Shown: positions 20,560 to 31,609 of the stretch, in pieces | How the letters are laid out: the number at the start of each line of letters is the position of its first letter | Numbering within the stretch: position 1 is the stretch's first letter | Source: Zobellella endophytica | GTDB lineage: Bacteria > Pseudomonadota > Gammaproteobacteria > Enterobacterales > Aeromonadaceae | NCBI RefSeq assembly: GCF_003012775.1 | Contig: NZ_PXYG01000002.1 | Location: forward strand, 620,001-684,000 | Direction of reading: 5' to 3' | DNA: 64,000 bases | Notes under the pieces: model-generated | Databases searched by the model: none | What the model saw: only the letters and a program-made list of their open reading frames with translations | What the model was told of the DNA's origin: nothing | Position numbers and translations under genes: made by a program

Positions 20560-21561
20560 TCAGCCGCGGATCTTCTGCAGCTCGGCCTGCACGTCGTCCC
20601 ACAGCTGCTGGCCCACGTCCTGGGCGATGCCCTGGTTGACCTCATCCAGGCGGGCGCGCATGCGATCCACCTGGGCCGCGTCCAGCTCGTTCACTTCCAT
20701 GCCCTTTTCCTTCAGCTCGGCCAGGGCCCAGGCGGCCTCTTCCCGGGTGTCGGCCCGCTCGAAGTCGCGGGAGGCCACGGCGGCCTGCTTGAGCACGTTG
20801 CGTTCGTCGTCGGACAGCTTGTCCCAGAACTTCTTGCTCACCAGCACTATCCAGGGGCTGTAGACGTGGTTGGTCACGGTCAGGTATTTCTGCACCTCGT
20901 AGAACTTGCTGGAGAGGATGGTGTTGTAGGGGTTTTCCTGGCCGTCCACGGTGCGGGTTTCGAGCGCGGTGAACAGCTCGGAAAACGCCATGGGTACGGC
21001 GTTGGCGCCCAGCGCCTTGAAGCTGTCGAGGAAGACGTTGTTCTGCATCACCCGCAGGCGGATGCCGTTCATGTCTTCCAGGCTGGTCACCGGGCCGCGG
21101 CTGTTGGTCAGGTTGCGGAAGCCGTTCTCCCAGTAGACGAGACCGATCAGGCCCTTCTCTTCCAGCCTGGCCATCACCTGCTCGCCCACCGGGCCGTCGA
21201 GCACGGCATCCGCCTCCTCGACGTTGTTGAACAGGAAGGGGGTATCCCAGATGGCCATTTCCGGCACTATGCCCACCAGGGTGGCGGTGGAGCCCACCAT
21301 CATCTCCTGGGCACCGCCCAGCAGGGCCTGCTGCATCTGCAGATCCGAGCCCAGGGTGGCGGCGCCGAAGGCGCGTACCTTCATCTTGTCGCCGGACAGC
21401 TTGCCCACTTCGGCGGCGAATTTCTGGGTGGCCCGGCCCTGGTTGGAGTCTTCATTCAGGCCGTAGCCGAAACGGATCATCCGAGACTGGATATCGGCCG
21501 CCATGGCGTTGGCGGACATCAGGCCGATAATGCCGGACAGTACGAGGGTTTTCAGTTTCAT
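20560..21561 (-). CDS. TRAP transporter solute-binding protein, DctP family
   Basis: Periplasmic binding protein of a TRAP transporter, 333 residues. A signal peptide is clear: MKLKTLVLSGIIGLMSANAMA with cleavage after AMA. The mature part has the DctP-fold features RFGYGLNEDSNQG, YWENGFRNLTNSRGPV with the arginine that pairs with substrate carboxylates, LRVMQNNVFLDSFKALGANA and FTALETRTVDGQENPYNT. It is last in the leftward dctQ-dctM-dctP set. The set is divergent from gntK-edd-eda with GntR-type operators between, so gluconate or a related sugar acid is the inferred substrate; C4-dicarboxylates cannot be excluded from sequence alone. Confidence 0.94.
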   Translation of the reverse strand: MKLKTLVLSGIIGLMSANAMAADIQSRMIRFGYGLNEDSNQGRATQKFAAEVGKLSGDKMKVRAFGAATLGSDLQMQQALLGGAQEMMVGSTATLVGIVPEMAIWDTPFLFNNVEEADAVLDGPVGEQVMARLEEKGLIGLVYWENGFRNLTNSRGPVTSLEDMNGIRLRVMQNNVFLDSFKALGANAVPMAFSELFTALETRTVDGQENPYNTILSSKFYEVQKYLTVTNHVYSPWIVLVSKKFWDKLSDDERNVLKQAAVASRDFERADTREEAAWALAELKEKGMEVNELDAAQVDRMRARLDEVNQGIAQDVGQQLWDDVQAELQKIRG

Positions 21562-21595
21562 GGAAATATCCTTATCAAGTTAACAAGACCCGGGG

Positions 21596-22873
21596 TCAGG
21601 ACAGCCAGCTCAGTGGCCAGAGTACCAGCTGCGGGAACAGCACCAGCAGTGCCAGCAGCGTGAAATAGGCGACGATAAAGGGCATCACACCCCGCACCAC
21701 CGCTTCCATTTTCATGTTGCCCACGCCGGAGACCACGTTGAGCACAGTGCCCACCGGCGGGGTGATCAGCCCGATGCAGCCGGACATGATGAAGATGAGG
21801 CCGAAGTATACCGGGTGTACCCCGGCGGCGGCGGCCATCGGCGCCAGCACCGGCGCCAGGATCAGGATGGCGGGAGTGAGGTCCATCACCATGCCGATCA
21901 CCAGCAGGAACAGTACCACCAGCGCCATAAACAGCATCGGGCTGCCCAGCACCGGCTCGAACAGGTCGATCAGCTGGCGCGGCAGATCCGCCAGGGTGAT
22001 CATGTAGGAGGACGCCATGGCGGCACCGGCCAGGAACATCACCACCGAGGTGGTCTTGGAGGCATCCACCAGCACCTTGTACAGGCCTTTCAGATCCAGC
22101 TCCCGGTACACCAGGGTGGTGATGATCAGGGCGTAGACCGCCGCCACCACCGCCGCTTCGGTAGGGGTGAAGATGCCGCCGCGCAGGCCGCCGACGATGA
22201 TCACCGGCAGCAGCAGGGCCCAGATACTGCGGCGCATCACCCGGCCGCGCTCCTTCCAGCTGGCCTTCTCCTCCACCGGCAGCTCCTTGCCGCGCACTAT
22301 CCAGCCCCAGGCGACGGCGATGGCCACCGCCATCATGATGCCGGGCGCGATACCCGCCAGGAACAGCTGGCTGATGGAGGTGTTGGTGGTCACCCCGTAG
22401 ATGATGAAGGGCATGGACGGCGGAATGATGGGGCCTATGATGCCGCCGGAGGCGATCAGGCCGCCGCTGCTGCCGAGCGGGTAGCCCTGGCGGCGCATCA
22501 TCGGCAACAGCAGGGTGGCCAGGGCGGCGGTGTCGGCGATGGCCGAGCCGCTCATCGAGGCCAGCAGCACCGAGGCGCCGATGGCCACATAGCCCAGGCC
22601 GCCGCGCACATGGCCGCAATAGACCCGGGCCAGGTCCACGATGCGCCGCGACAGGCCGCCGGCGGTCATCAGCTCGCCGGCCAGCACGAAGAAGGGCACC
22701 GCCAGCAGGGGGAAGTTGTCGAAGCCCGCCTGCACGTTCTGCGCCAGCAGTTGGGCATCGAAGAAGTCGAGCTGGATCATCAGCGCCAGGGCGGTCAGCA
22801 TCAGGGCGAAGGCGATGGGTACGCCGATGCTCATGGAGCTGAACAGTACCGCCAGAAAAATTGCGATCGACAT
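21596..22873 (-). CDS. TRAP transporter large permease, DctM family
   Basis: Main membrane subunit of the TRAP transporter, 425 residues with about a dozen hydrophobic segments. It starts MSIAIFLAVLFSSMSIGVPI, and family landmarks are PFFVLAGELMTAGGLSRRIV, LLASMSGSAIADTAAL and GGIIGPIIPPSMPFIIYGVT, followed by SCIGLITPPVGTVLNVVSGV. Transport is driven by an ion gradient in this family, not ATP. It begins 11 bases after dctQ and ends 34 bases before dctP. Confidence 0.95.
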   Translation of the reverse strand: MSIAIFLAVLFSSMSIGVPIAFALMLTALALMIQLDFFDAQLLAQNVQAGFDNFPLLAVPFFVLAGELMTAGGLSRRIVDLARVYCGHVRGGLGYVAIGASVLLASMSGSAIADTAALATLLLPMMRRQGYPLGSSGGLIASGGIIGPIIPPSMPFIIYGVTTNTSISQLFLAGIAPGIMMAVAIAVAWGWIVRGKELPVEEKASWKERGRVMRRSIWALLLPVIIVGGLRGGIFTPTEAAVVAAVYALIITTLVYRELDLKGLYKVLVDASKTTSVVMFLAGAAMASSYMITLADLPRQLIDLFEPVLGSPMLFMALVVLFLLVIGMVMDLTPAILILAPVLAPMAAAAGVHPVYFGLIFIMSGCIGLITPPVGTVLNVVSGVGNMKMEAVVRGVMPFIVAYFTLLALLVLFPQLVLWPLSWLS

Positions 22874-22884
22874 GGTAGCTATCC

Positions 22885-23403
22885 TTACTTAACGCTATGA
22901 GTGGTAACGGCGGCGCCGGCTTCGCCGCGACGGCAGCGCAGCTCCTGCCAGGCCTCGCGCAGCAGCAGCACCGCCATGCAGGCGCCCATGGTGAACACCG
23001 CCGCCGCCGCCAGCGCCAGGGGATAACCCAGCACCGGGCTGCGGCTGTCGATGCCCACCAGGATCTGGGCCCAGGCACCGAGGATCAGGTGATAAAGCGC
23101 CCAGCCGATAAGGAGCCGGCTCAGCCAGCGGCACAGCCGCTGCGCCGGTGCCGGCAGCCGGTCCAGCACCAGATCGAAACGCAGGTGCTGATTGTCGACG
23201 GTAGCCAGCACGGCGCCGATGCACACCAGCCAGACAAACAGCAGGCGGGACAGCTCCTCGTAGCCGGCCAGGCCGGTGTTGAACAGATAGCGCATCACCA
23301 CGTTCAGGAACACGGCGCACACCATGCCGAACATGCTGATGGCCAGCATGGCCTCCGCTGCACGGCGCAGCACAGACACGGGTTTATGGGACATTTCCGC
23401 CAT
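22885..23403 (-). CDS. TRAP transporter small permease, DctQ family
   Basis: Small four-helix membrane subunit of the TRAP transporter, 172 residues. After a short polar N-terminus (MAEMSHKPVSVLRRAAEA) come hydrophobic helices. The DctQ signature FNTGLAGYEELSRLLFVWLV follows, then DNQHLRFDLVLDRLPAP. It is the first gene of the leftward operon. Its start lies 32 bp from a tandem GntR-type operator, so repression by GntR is the likely control. Confidence 0.92.
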   Translation of the reverse strand: MAEMSHKPVSVLRRAAEAMLAISMFGMVCAVFLNVVMRYLFNTGLAGYEELSRLLFVWLVCIGAVLATVDNQHLRFDLVLDRLPAPAQRLCRWLSRLLIGWALYHLILGAWAQILVGIDSRSPVLGYPLALAAAAVFTMGACMAVLLLREAWQELRCRRGEAGAAVTTHSVK

Positions 23404-23434
23404 GGCGTTTTACTCCATTCCATTGCTCAGTGAA

Positions 23435-23460
23435 GTTACCAGTAACATGTTACGCGTAAC
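23435..23460. promoter_or_regulatory. Tandem GntR-type operators upstream of dctQ
   Basis: Two 12-base palindrome-like sites separated by AT: GTTACCAGTAAC at 23435-23446 and GTTACGCGTAAC at 23449-23460. They resemble the GntR operator known from enteric bacteria (core GTTACC-GGTAAC with flanking AT). The regulator gene gntR is in the same cluster and its own upstream region has the same core. The region 23404-23758 is AT-rich and otherwise holds only promoters. Confidence 0.8.
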
Positions 23461-23672
23461 CAAGAGGAACCACCAAGCCCCAAGTGACGATAAAGTTAAA
23501 AAATGGGACTGCGCTCAAGAAAACGAAAATCATAAAATCTTCATAAACAACCAAAAGAAAAACATAAAACACTGATTTAAAATAATTTAAATTCATAAGC
23601 CCGCTTATTGTACCGCCATCTCCGGCCATATCGCCTGTTGTTGTCATTGTGTGTCAGCTCACATTTTCAAAA

Positions 23673-23698
23673 GTTACTGGTAACATGTTACCCGTAAC
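23673..23698. promoter_or_regulatory. Tandem GntR-type operators upstream of gntK
   Basis: The same arrangement as beside dctQ: GTTACTGGTAAC at 23673-23684, two bases, then GTTACCCGTAAC at 23687-23698. The pair ends 60 bp before the gntK start. Identical site spacing in the two pairs suggests that two repressor dimers bind side by side at each promoter. Confidence 0.82.
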
Positions 23699-23758
23699 CT
23701 GATAGAGTAAAAGCCATTCACCCCAGGGCAAGATTACCAGTAGGGACAGAGGTCAAGC

Positions 23759-24280
23759 ATGACTGGAGAAAGCATCATAGTGATGGGCGTTACCGCCTGT
23801 GGCAAATCGAGCGTGGGCGCCGCCCTGGCTCGGGCGCTGAGCGCCAAGTTTATCGACGGCGACGACCTGCACCCCAGGGCCAATATCCTCAAGATGGCCG
23901 AAGGTGTACCGCTCGGTGACGAGGACAGGGCACCCTGGCTGGAGCGGATCCGCGACGCCGTATTCAGCATCCGCCACAAGAGCGAGACCGGGGTCATCGT
24001 CTGCTCGGCGCTCAAGCGCCATTATCGCGACAGCATCCGCGCCGGCAACGACCGGGTGCGTTTCATCTTTCTCGACGGCGACTTCGAGCTGATCCTGGCC
24101 CGGCTGCGCCGGCGCAACGGCCACTTCATGCCCGAGTCCCTGCTGCAAAACCAGTTCGAGGTGCTGGAACGTCCCGGCGCCGACGAGCCGGACGTTACCT
24201 TCATCAGCATCGACGGCAACTTCGAGGACGTGGTCAACCGCGCCCTCGCCGCCATCAAGGGAGAAGCCCATGTCAACTGA
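23759..24280 (+). CDS. gntK: Gluconokinase
   Basis: Phosphorylates gluconate to 6-phosphogluconate, feeding the dehydratase encoded next. Length 173 residues, normal for the bacterial GntK type. The P-loop is GVTACGKSSVG near residues 8-18, followed by FIDGDDLHPRANILKMAEG and PLGDEDRAPWLERI, both family signatures, and VCSALKRHYRDSIRA. The last 11 bases overlap edd. Transcription is probably controlled by GntR through the tandem operators upstream. Confidence 0.96.
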   Translation: MTGESIIVMGVTACGKSSVGAALARALSAKFIDGDDLHPRANILKMAEGVPLGDEDRAPWLERIRDAVFSIRHKSETGVIVCSALKRHYRDSIRAGNDRVRFIFLDGDFELILARLRRRNGHFMPESLLQNQFEVLERPGADEPDVTFISIDGNFEDVVNRALAAIKGEAHVN

Positions 24281-26081
24281 ACTCCACCCGGTGATCGGCC
24301 GGGTTACCCGCCGTATCCTCGAGCGCAGCCAGGCGCTGCGCGAAGGCTACCTGGCCCGGATGCAGGCCCAAGCCGAGCAGGGCAAGCACAAATCCAGCCT
24401 GAGCTGCGGCAACCTGGCCCACGCGGTGGCCGCCTGCGGCCCGGATCAGAAACAGCGTATCCTCAACCTGACCAGCGCCAATGTGGCCATCGTCAGCGCC
24501 TACAATGACATGCTGTCGGCCCACCAGCCCTACGCCGGCTACCCGGAGCAGCTCAAGCGGGTGCTGGCGGAGCATGGCCACAGCGCCCAGGTGGCCGGCG
24601 GCGTGCCCGCCATGTGCGACGGCGTCACCCAGGGCCAGCCGGGCATGGACATGTCACTGTTTTCCCGCGACGTCATCGCCCAGGCCACCGCCCTGTCGCT
24701 CAGCCACAATACCTTCGACGCCACCCTGCTGCTCGGCATCTGCGACAAGATTGCCCCGGGCCAGCTGATCGGCGCCCTCAGCTTCGGCCACCTGCCCACC
24801 GCCTTCGTGCCCGCCGGCCCCATGGCCACCGGCATCAGCAACGACGAAAAGGTCAAGGTGCGCCAGCAGTACGCCGCCGGTGAAGTGGGCAAGGAGGCGC
24901 TGCTGGAGATGGAGTGCAACGCCTACCACTCCCCCGGCACCTGCACCTTCTACGGCACCGCCAACACCAACCAGCTGGTGTTCGAGGCCATGGGCCTGAT
25001 GCTGCCCGGCTCCGCCTTCGTGCACCCGCACTCGGCCCTGCGCCGGGCACTGACCGAACACGCCGCCCTGCGCCTCGCCGGCCAGATCCAGGGCAGCGGC
25101 CACTACCGTCAGCTGGCCGAGGTGGTGGACGAAAAGGGCCTGGTCAACGGCCTCATCGCCCTGCTCGCCTCCGGCGGCAGCACCAACCACACCCTGCACA
25201 TGGTGGCGGTGGCCCGGGCCGCGGGCCTGGTGCTGAGCTGGGACGATTTCAGCGATCTCTCCGAGGTGGTGCCCCTGCTGGCCCGGGTTTACCCCAACGG
25301 CCCGGCGGACATCAACGCCTTCCAGCAGGCGGGTGGCGTGCCCCTGCTGCTGCGCAAGCTGGCCGAGCGCGGCCTGCTGCACAGGGACGCCACCCCCATG
25401 TTCGGCCGGCTCGAGGACTATTTCCGTCAGCCGGTGCTGGAAGGGGAGCAACTGGCCTGGCAGCCGGTGCCGGAAACCCGGGATCCGGCGGTGATCCCGC
25501 CCCAGGACACGGTGTTCAGCGTCAGCGGCGGCCTGCGGCTGCTGGACGGAAACCTGGGCCGGGGGGTGATCAAGGTCAGCGCCGTGGCGCCCGAGCACCA
25601 GCTCATCACCGCTCCCGCCGCCCTGTTCAGCAGCCAGCATGCGGTTGAGCGCGCCTACCAGAACGGCGAGCTCAACCGGGATGTCATCGTGGTGGTGCAC
25701 CATAATGGCCCCGGCGCCAACGGCATGCCCGAGCTGCACAAGCTGATGCCGATCCTCGGCAATATCCAGAAGGCCGGCTTCAAGGTGGCGCTGGTCACCG
25801 ACGGCCGCCTGTCCGGCGCCTCGGGCAAGATACCGGCGGCCATTCATATCACCCCGGAAGCCGCCAAGGGCGGCCCCCTCGGCCGGCTGCGCGACGGTGA
25901 TATCATCACCCTGGACGCCGCCAGCGGCCGGCTGTTCACCGAGGCCGCGCTCGAGCGGCGCAGCCCGCTGCAACCGGATTTAACCAGCGAACAGAGTGGC
26001 CTGGGCCGCGAGCTGTTCGCCCTGTTCCGCCGCCAGGTTTCCAGTGCGGAAACCGGTGCCTCTATCTTTTATCAGGAGTAA
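24270..26081 (+). CDS. edd: Phosphogluconate dehydratase
   Basis: Iron-sulfur dehydratase of the Entner-Doudoroff pathway, 6-phosphogluconate to KDPG. Length 603 residues, standard for Edd. Motifs are [59 protein letters not shown] with cluster-ligand cysteines, [18 protein letters not shown] and [15 protein letters not shown] near the C-terminal domain. The Edd-type wording (MDMSLFSRD) distinguishes it from dihydroxyacid dehydratase. Overlaps gntK and is four bases from eda. Confidence 0.97.
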   Translation: MSTELHPVIGRVTRRILERSQALREGYLARMQAQAEQGKHKSSLSCGNLAHAVAACGPDQKQRILNLTSANVAIVSAYNDMLSAHQPYAGYPEQLKRVLAEHGHSAQVAGGVPAMCDGVTQGQPGMDMSLFSRDVIAQATALSLSHNTFDATLLLGICDKIAPGQLIGALSFGHLPTAFVPAGPMATGISNDEKVKVRQQYAAGEVGKEALLEMECNAYHSPGTCTFYGTANTNQLVFEAMGLMLPGSAFVHPHSALRRALTEHAALRLAGQIQGSGHYRQLAEVVDEKGLVNGLIALLASGGSTNHTLHMVAVARAAGLVLSWDDFSDLSEVVPLLARVYPNGPADINAFQQAGGVPLLLRKLAERGLLHRDATPMFGRLEDYFRQPVLEGEQLAWQPVPETRDPAVIPPQDTVFSVSGGLRLLDGNLGRGVIKVSAVAPEHQLITAPAALFSSQHAVERAYQNGELNRDVIVVVHHNGPGANGMPELHKLMPILGNIQKAGFKVALVTDGRLSGASGKIPAAIHITPEAAKGGPLGRLRDGDIITLDAASGRLFTEAALERRSPLQPDLTSEQSGLGRELFALFRRQVSSAETGASIFYQE

Positions 26082-26084
26082 CTT

Positions 26085-26723
26085 ATGAGCTGGACCCTTT
26101 CCCCCGCCGACGTCTTTTCCGCTTCTCCCGTGGTCCCGGTGATGGTGGTGGAAGACGCCGCCGACGCCGTGCCCCTGGCCAGGGCCCTGGCCGCCGGCGG
26201 TATCACCGTGTTTGAAGTGACCCTGCGCTCGGCCGCGGCGCTGGACGCCATCCGCGCCATCGCCCGCGAACTGCCCGACGCCCTGGTAGGCGCCGGCACC
26301 GTGCTCAACGTGGCGCAGTACGACGCCGCCGTGGCCGCCGGCGCCAGGTTCGTGATCACCCCTGGTTTCACCCCGGCCCTGCTCAGGCACGCCAAGGCCG
26401 GCCCGGTGCCGCTGATGCCCGGCATCGCCACCCCCTCCGAGGCCATGCAGGCGCTGGAGCTGGGCTACACCCACCTCAAGTTCTTCCCGGCGGAGATCAA
26501 CGGCGGCGCCAAGGCGCTCAAGGCCCTGGCCGGCCCCCTGCCCCAGTTGCGCTTCTGCCCCACCGGCGGCGTCAGCGCCGCCAACGCCAAGGACTACCTG
26601 GCGGTGAAGTCGGTGATGACGGTGGGCGGCTCCTGGATGCTGCCGGCAGAGCTGGTCGCCGCCAAGGACTGGGACGGCATCACCCGCCTGGCCGCGGACG
26701 CAGTAGCGGCGGTAAAAGGCTGA
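26085..26723 (+). CDS. eda: KDPG/KHG aldolase
   Basis: Splits 2-keto-3-deoxy-6-phosphogluconate into pyruvate and glyceraldehyde 3-phosphate. Length 212 residues. The catalytic glutamate is in FEVTLRS, VGAGTVLN is the phosphate-binding region, and the Schiff-base lysine is in HLKFFPAEINGG. CPTGGVSAANAKDYLAV and VGGSWM complete the family pattern. Last gene of gntK-edd-eda, followed after about 120 bp by a terminator. Confidence 0.97.
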   Translation: MSWTLSPADVFSASPVVPVMVVEDAADAVPLARALAAGGITVFEVTLRSAAALDAIRAIARELPDALVGAGTVLNVAQYDAAVAAGARFVITPGFTPALLRHAKAGPVPLMPGIATPSEAMQALELGYTHLKFFPAEINGGAKALKALAGPLPQLRFCPTGGVSAANAKDYLAVKSVMTVGGSWMLPAELVAAKDWDGITRLAADAVAAVKG

Positions 26724-26743
26724 AAGCCGGAAGCAAGTCGCTT

Positions 26744-26811
26744 GTAGGGTCGAATTCATTCGACCAAATCATGGCGGCGCTGCGGGAATGGCCCATTGAA
26801 ATGGGCCCTAC
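26744..26811. repeat. Paired-hairpin repeat family B, copy 1
   Basis: Two 18-base hairpins with 7-bp stems and 4-base loops: GGTCGAA-TTCA-TTCGACC at 26748-26765 and GGCCCAT-TGAA-ATGGGCC at 26790-26807. They are bounded by GTAGG and CCTAC and joined by a GC-rich linker. The same layout recurs at 60861-60929 and 60989-61057, with a single hairpin at 49032-49049. Confidence 0.85.
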
Positions 26812-26844
26812 GGAACTAAAGCTGGAAGCTGAATGATGTTAAAG

Positions 26845-26872
26845 GCCGCTTCGGATTGGAAGCGGCTTTTTT
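26845..26872 (+). terminator. Rho-independent terminator after eda
   Basis: Stem GCCGCTT/AAGCGGC (26845-26851 and 26861-26867) with a 9-base loop, followed by a T-run at 26867-26872. It ends the rightward gntK-edd-eda operon and lies just before the convergent gntR stop. Confidence 0.88.
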
Positions 26873-26893
26873 AATTTCTTCAAGCTTCCGGCT

Positions 26894-27892
26894 TCAGAGG
26901 CTTTCCCCCAGCTTCAGCTCGAAGCCCACGTCTACGGTGCGCTCATGAATGGGCTCACCGTGCAGCCGGGCCAGCAGCCGCTCGGCGGCGATCCTGCCCA
27001 TGTCCTTGCGCGGGGTGATCACGCTGGCCAGTTTCGGCACTATTGCCTGGCCGATATCGTGACCGTGGAAGCCGGCCACGCCGATCCGTCCCGGCACCGC
27101 TATGCCCCGCCGCTGGCACTCGAAGATGGCGCCCACCGCCAGATCGTCGTTGGTGCAGAAGATGCCGTCCAGCTCCGGGTACTTGTCCAGCGCCTCGGCC
27201 AGCAGATCCGCCCCCAAGGAGTAGGAAGAGGAACGTTCGGTCAGCAGCGAGCGGGGTGACAGGCCGTGCAGTTGCATGGCGGCGGCGTAGCCCTGCTGGC
27301 GCTGCAGGGTTCGCACGTCCTGGCGGGCACCGAAGTAGACGATATGGCGATAACCGCGTTCGATCATCGCCTCCACCATGGCCCGGGCGGCGGCGATATT
27401 GTCGATGCCCACCGCCTGCTCGATGCAGGAAGAGCAGGTATCCATGATCTCCACCACCGGTACCCCGGCGATTTCGATCATCTTGAGGGTACGGGCGGTG
27501 TGGTAGCTTTCGGACAGGATCAGGCCGTCCACGTTGTAGGACAGCAGCGAGGCGATGCGCTCCTCTTCCACTTTGGCACTGTAGCCGTAGTGGGCCAGCA
27601 TGGTCTGGTAGCCGGCTTCCTCGGTGACCTGCTCGATGCCGCGCAACACCTCGGCGAACACCTGGTTGGTGAGCGAGGGCAGCAGCACACCGATGGCGTG
27701 GCTCTTGGCGTTGGAGAGAATGTCCGGGGCCCGGTTGCGGATATAGCCGAGTATCTCGAGCGCCTCGGCGATTTTTTCCTGGGCGGCGGTGGATACCTGG
27801 GCCGGATCCTTGAGGTAGCGGCTGACCGTCATCTTGGTCACCCCGACCCGGTCGGCCACGTCCTGCAGTGTCGGTCTTTTCTTCTTGATCAT
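26894..27892 (-). CDS. gntR: LacI-family gluconate operon repressor
   Basis: Transcription repressor of gluconate use, 332 residues. The N-terminal helix-turn-helix KRPTLQDVADRVGVTKMTVS is nearly the same as in enteric GntR, and the hinge and ligand domain keep NRAPDILSNAKSHAIGVLLP, SLTNQVFAEVLRGIEQVTEE, TMLAHYGY and FCTNDDLAVGAIFECQRRGI. Conservation of the recognition helix supports the reading of the GTTAC-N2-GTAAC sites as its operators. The gene lies opposite eda and directly downstream of pgi, with an operator-like palindrome just before its start, implying autoregulation. Confidence 0.95.
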   Translation of the reverse strand: MIKKKRPTLQDVADRVGVTKMTVSRYLKDPAQVSTAAQEKIAEALEILGYIRNRAPDILSNAKSHAIGVLLPSLTNQVFAEVLRGIEQVTEEAGYQTMLAHYGYSAKVEEERIASLLSYNVDGLILSESYHTARTLKMIEIAGVPVVEIMDTCSSCIEQAVGIDNIAAARAMVEAMIERGYRHIVYFGARQDVRTLQRQQGYAAAMQLHGLSPRSLLTERSSSYSLGADLLAEALDKYPELDGIFCTNDDLAVGAIFECQRRGIAVPGRIGVAGFHGHDIGQAIVPKLASVITPRKDMGRIAAERLLARLHGEPIHERTVDVGFELKLGESL

Positions 27893-27902
27893 GGATATGC
27901 AA

Positions 27903-27938
27903 AAAGCCTGTTATGTTACAGGTAACATAACAGGCTTT
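27903..27938 (-). promoter_or_regulatory. GntR operator embedded in a terminator-like palindrome
   Basis: A perfect inverted repeat with 17-bp arms and a two-base centre (arms 27903-27919 and 27922-27938). The centre is the GntR-type core GTTACAGGTAAC at 27915-27926. On the minus strand the hairpin is followed by TTTTT, so it also looks like a Rho-independent terminator for pgi (stop at 28004). It starts 11 bases upstream of the gntR ATG. Confidence 0.78.
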
Positions 27939-28003
27939 GCGCGGGGAAGGAAGCTGGAAGCGGTCTATTCTTCCCGCTTCCGGCTTCAAGCCTCCAGCTA
28001 ACC

Positions 28004-29623
<1,620 letters not shown>

Positions 29624-29822
29624 AGCATCACCTGCAAAGAGTCGGATAATAAAAAATAGAATATGAGGAAGCGGTTACCCAAACAGACCAATCAGGGCGA
29701 TCGACTTGGGTAACGGCTCGGGTCCGGCACCAAGGTGCTGAATCGAGTCAGCTACAATAAAAAGCAAAGCGCCGGAATGCAATTGTCTTGTTGCTTTTCC
29801 TTGGCCCGGCGCTCAAAAACGC

Positions 29823-29848
29823 AAAAAGGGAGCCGCAGCCCCCTTTTA
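29823..29848 (-). terminator. Rho-independent terminator after mdh
   Basis: On the minus strand AAAAGGGGGC...GCTCCCTTTTT forms a G/C-rich hairpin closed by A-T pairs and followed by T residues. It lies 20 bases past the mdh stop, which separates mdh from pgi transcription. Confidence 0.8.
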
Positions 29849-29868
29849 TATCGGACGGGATCCCAACC

Positions 29869-30807
29869 TTACTGGTTGACGAACTCCACGCCTTTCTCGA
29901 TGTCGCCGCGCAGGGTTTCCAGCATGCCGTCCATCGCGGCCTGCTCGTAGGCGCTGACCGCGCCGTAGGGCAGTACCTCTTCCACGCCGTTCTTGCCGAG
30001 CAGCACCGGCTGGGCGAAGAACTGGGCGTGCTCGCTGCCGCCGTCCACGTAGGTGCATTCCACCACGTTGGCTTCACCCTGCATGGCCTTCACCAGCGAC
30101 AGGGCAAAACGGCAGGCGGCCTGGCCCATGGACAGGGTGGCGGAGCCGCCACCGGCCTTGGCTTCCACCACTTCGGTGCCGGCGTTCTGGATGCGGTAGG
30201 TCAGCTTCTCGATTTCCTCGTCGGAGAAGGACACGCCTTCCACCTGGGACAGCAGCGGCAGTATGGTCACGCCGCTGTGGCCGCCGATCACCGGCACCTT
30301 GACCTGGGTCACGTCCAGCCCCTTGGCTTCGGCCACGAAAGTCTCGGCCCGGATCACGTCCAGGGTGGTGATGCCGAACAGTTTGTTCTTGTCGTACACA
30401 CCGGCCTTCTTCAGCACTTCGGCGGCGATCGGCACCGTGGTGTTCACCGGGTTGGTGATGATGCCGACGCAGGCCTGGGGACAGGCGGCGGCAACTTTTT
30501 CGATCAGGTTCTTGACGATGCCGGCGTTCACGTTGAACAGGTCGGCACGGTCCATGCCCGGCTTGCGGGCCACGCCGGCGGAGATCAGCACGATATCGGC
30601 GCCTTCCAGGGCGGGGGTGGGGTCTTCACCACCGAAACCGACGATGCTCACCGGCGTGGGGATATGGCTCAGATCGGCGGCAACACCGGGGGTCACGGGG
30701 GCGATATCGTACAGGCTTAATTCAGAACCGGCGGGCAGGTTGTTTTTCAACAGCAGGGCCAGAGCCTGGCCGATACCACCGGCGGCTCCGAGTACGGCAA
30801 CTTTCAT
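29869..30807 (-). CDS. mdh: Malate dehydrogenase
   Basis: NAD-dependent TCA-cycle enzyme of 312 residues, the gammaproteobacterial type. It starts [20 protein letters not shown] with the NAD-binding loop. Active-site segments follow: the substrate-binding arginine region [14 protein letters not shown], then [18 protein letters not shown] and the catalytic histidine in [15 protein letters not shown]. In many gammaproteobacteria mdh lies beside argR; here an arginine ABC transporter operon sits between the two. Confidence 0.97.
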   Translation of the reverse strand: MKVAVLGAAGGIGQALALLLKNNLPAGSELSLYDIAPVTPGVAADLSHIPTPVSIVGFGGEDPTPALEGADIVLISAGVARKPGMDRADLFNVNAGIVKNLIEKVAAACPQACVGIITNPVNTTVPIAAEVLKKAGVYDKNKLFGITTLDVIRAETFVAEAKGLDVTQVKVPVIGGHSGVTILPLLSQVEGVSFSDEEIEKLTYRIQNAGTEVVEAKAGGGSATLSMGQAACRFALSLVKAMQGEANVVECTYVDGGSEHAQFFAQPVLLGKNGVEEVLPYGAVSAYEQAAMDGMLETLRGDIEKGVEFVNQ

Positions 30808-30931
30808 AGCTGAACTCCGTTTATTATTGAATAGTTATACGTTTCCTTGGGCCCTAGCAACATAGCGAAACCCTCGCGGAAAGACAATGCCCAAGGCCCA
30901 CCGAATCTTATGTTCTGTGAGCCAGGGCGAG

Positions 30932-31609
30932 TCATCCCTGGGCCTGGAACAACAGCGCCCGTTTCTCCAGCAAACGGAACAAAAATGTCAGAATGCCGTT
31001 CAGGGTCAGGTAGATGGCGCCGGCCAGGCCGAACACCACCAGGGTATCGTAGGTCTGGCCATTGAGGCGCTGGGCCAGGCCCATGATTTCCATGATGCTG
31101 ATGGTACTGGCCAGGGAGCTGCCCTTGAGCACCAGCACCACCTCGTTGGAATAGGCCGGGATCACCCGCCGGCCGGCGTGGCGCAGCTTGACGCTGAGCG
31201 TCTGCCAGGCGTTCATGCCGAGCGCCTGGCAGGCCAGGGTCTCGCCCCTGGGCACCGCGTCCAGCGCGCCCTTGAACAGCCGGCAGGTATAGGCGCCGGC
31301 GTTCATGCCGAGCGCCAGTATGGCGCAGAACAGGGGCTCGCGCAGGTAGTGCCAGGCCCAGCTGCTCTTCACCCAGTCGAACTGGGCCGGGCCGTAGTAG
31401 ACCAAAAAGATCTGCACCAGCAGCGGCGTGCCGGTCAGCAGCAGCAGGTAGCCTTCCGCCAGTTGCGCCAGCACCGGCACCTTGCGATCCAGTATCCAGG
31501 TAAGCCACAGGGCGATGATCAAGCCCAGCAGCAGTCCGGAGAGGGTGATGGTGAGCGTCACCTCCACCCCCCGCAACAGCACGGGCAGATAGTCGAGCCA
31601 GTCAGTCAT
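30932..31609 (-). CDS. artM: Arginine ABC transporter permease ArtM
   Basis: Inner-membrane permease of a polar amino acid (HisMQ-type) ABC transporter, 225 residues, with about five hydrophobic helices. The start is [20 protein letters not shown]. The permease loop that contacts the ATPase is in [20 protein letters not shown], followed by [20 protein letters not shown]. Last gene of artPJQM, overlapping artQ by eight bases. The arginine assignment rests on the divergent argR and ARG box; general basic amino acid transport is the alternative. Confidence 0.9.
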   Translation of the reverse strand: MTDWLDYLPVLLRGVEVTLTITLSGLLLGLIIALWLTWILDRKVPVLAQLAEGYLLLLTGTPLLVQIFLVYYGPAQFDWVKSSWAWHYLREPLFCAILALGMNAGAYTCRLFKGALDAVPRGETLACQALGMNAWQTLSVKLRHAGRRVIPAYSNEVVLVLKGSSLASTISIMEIMGLAQRLNGQTYDTLVVFGLAGAIYLTLNGILTFLFRLLEKRALLFQAQG

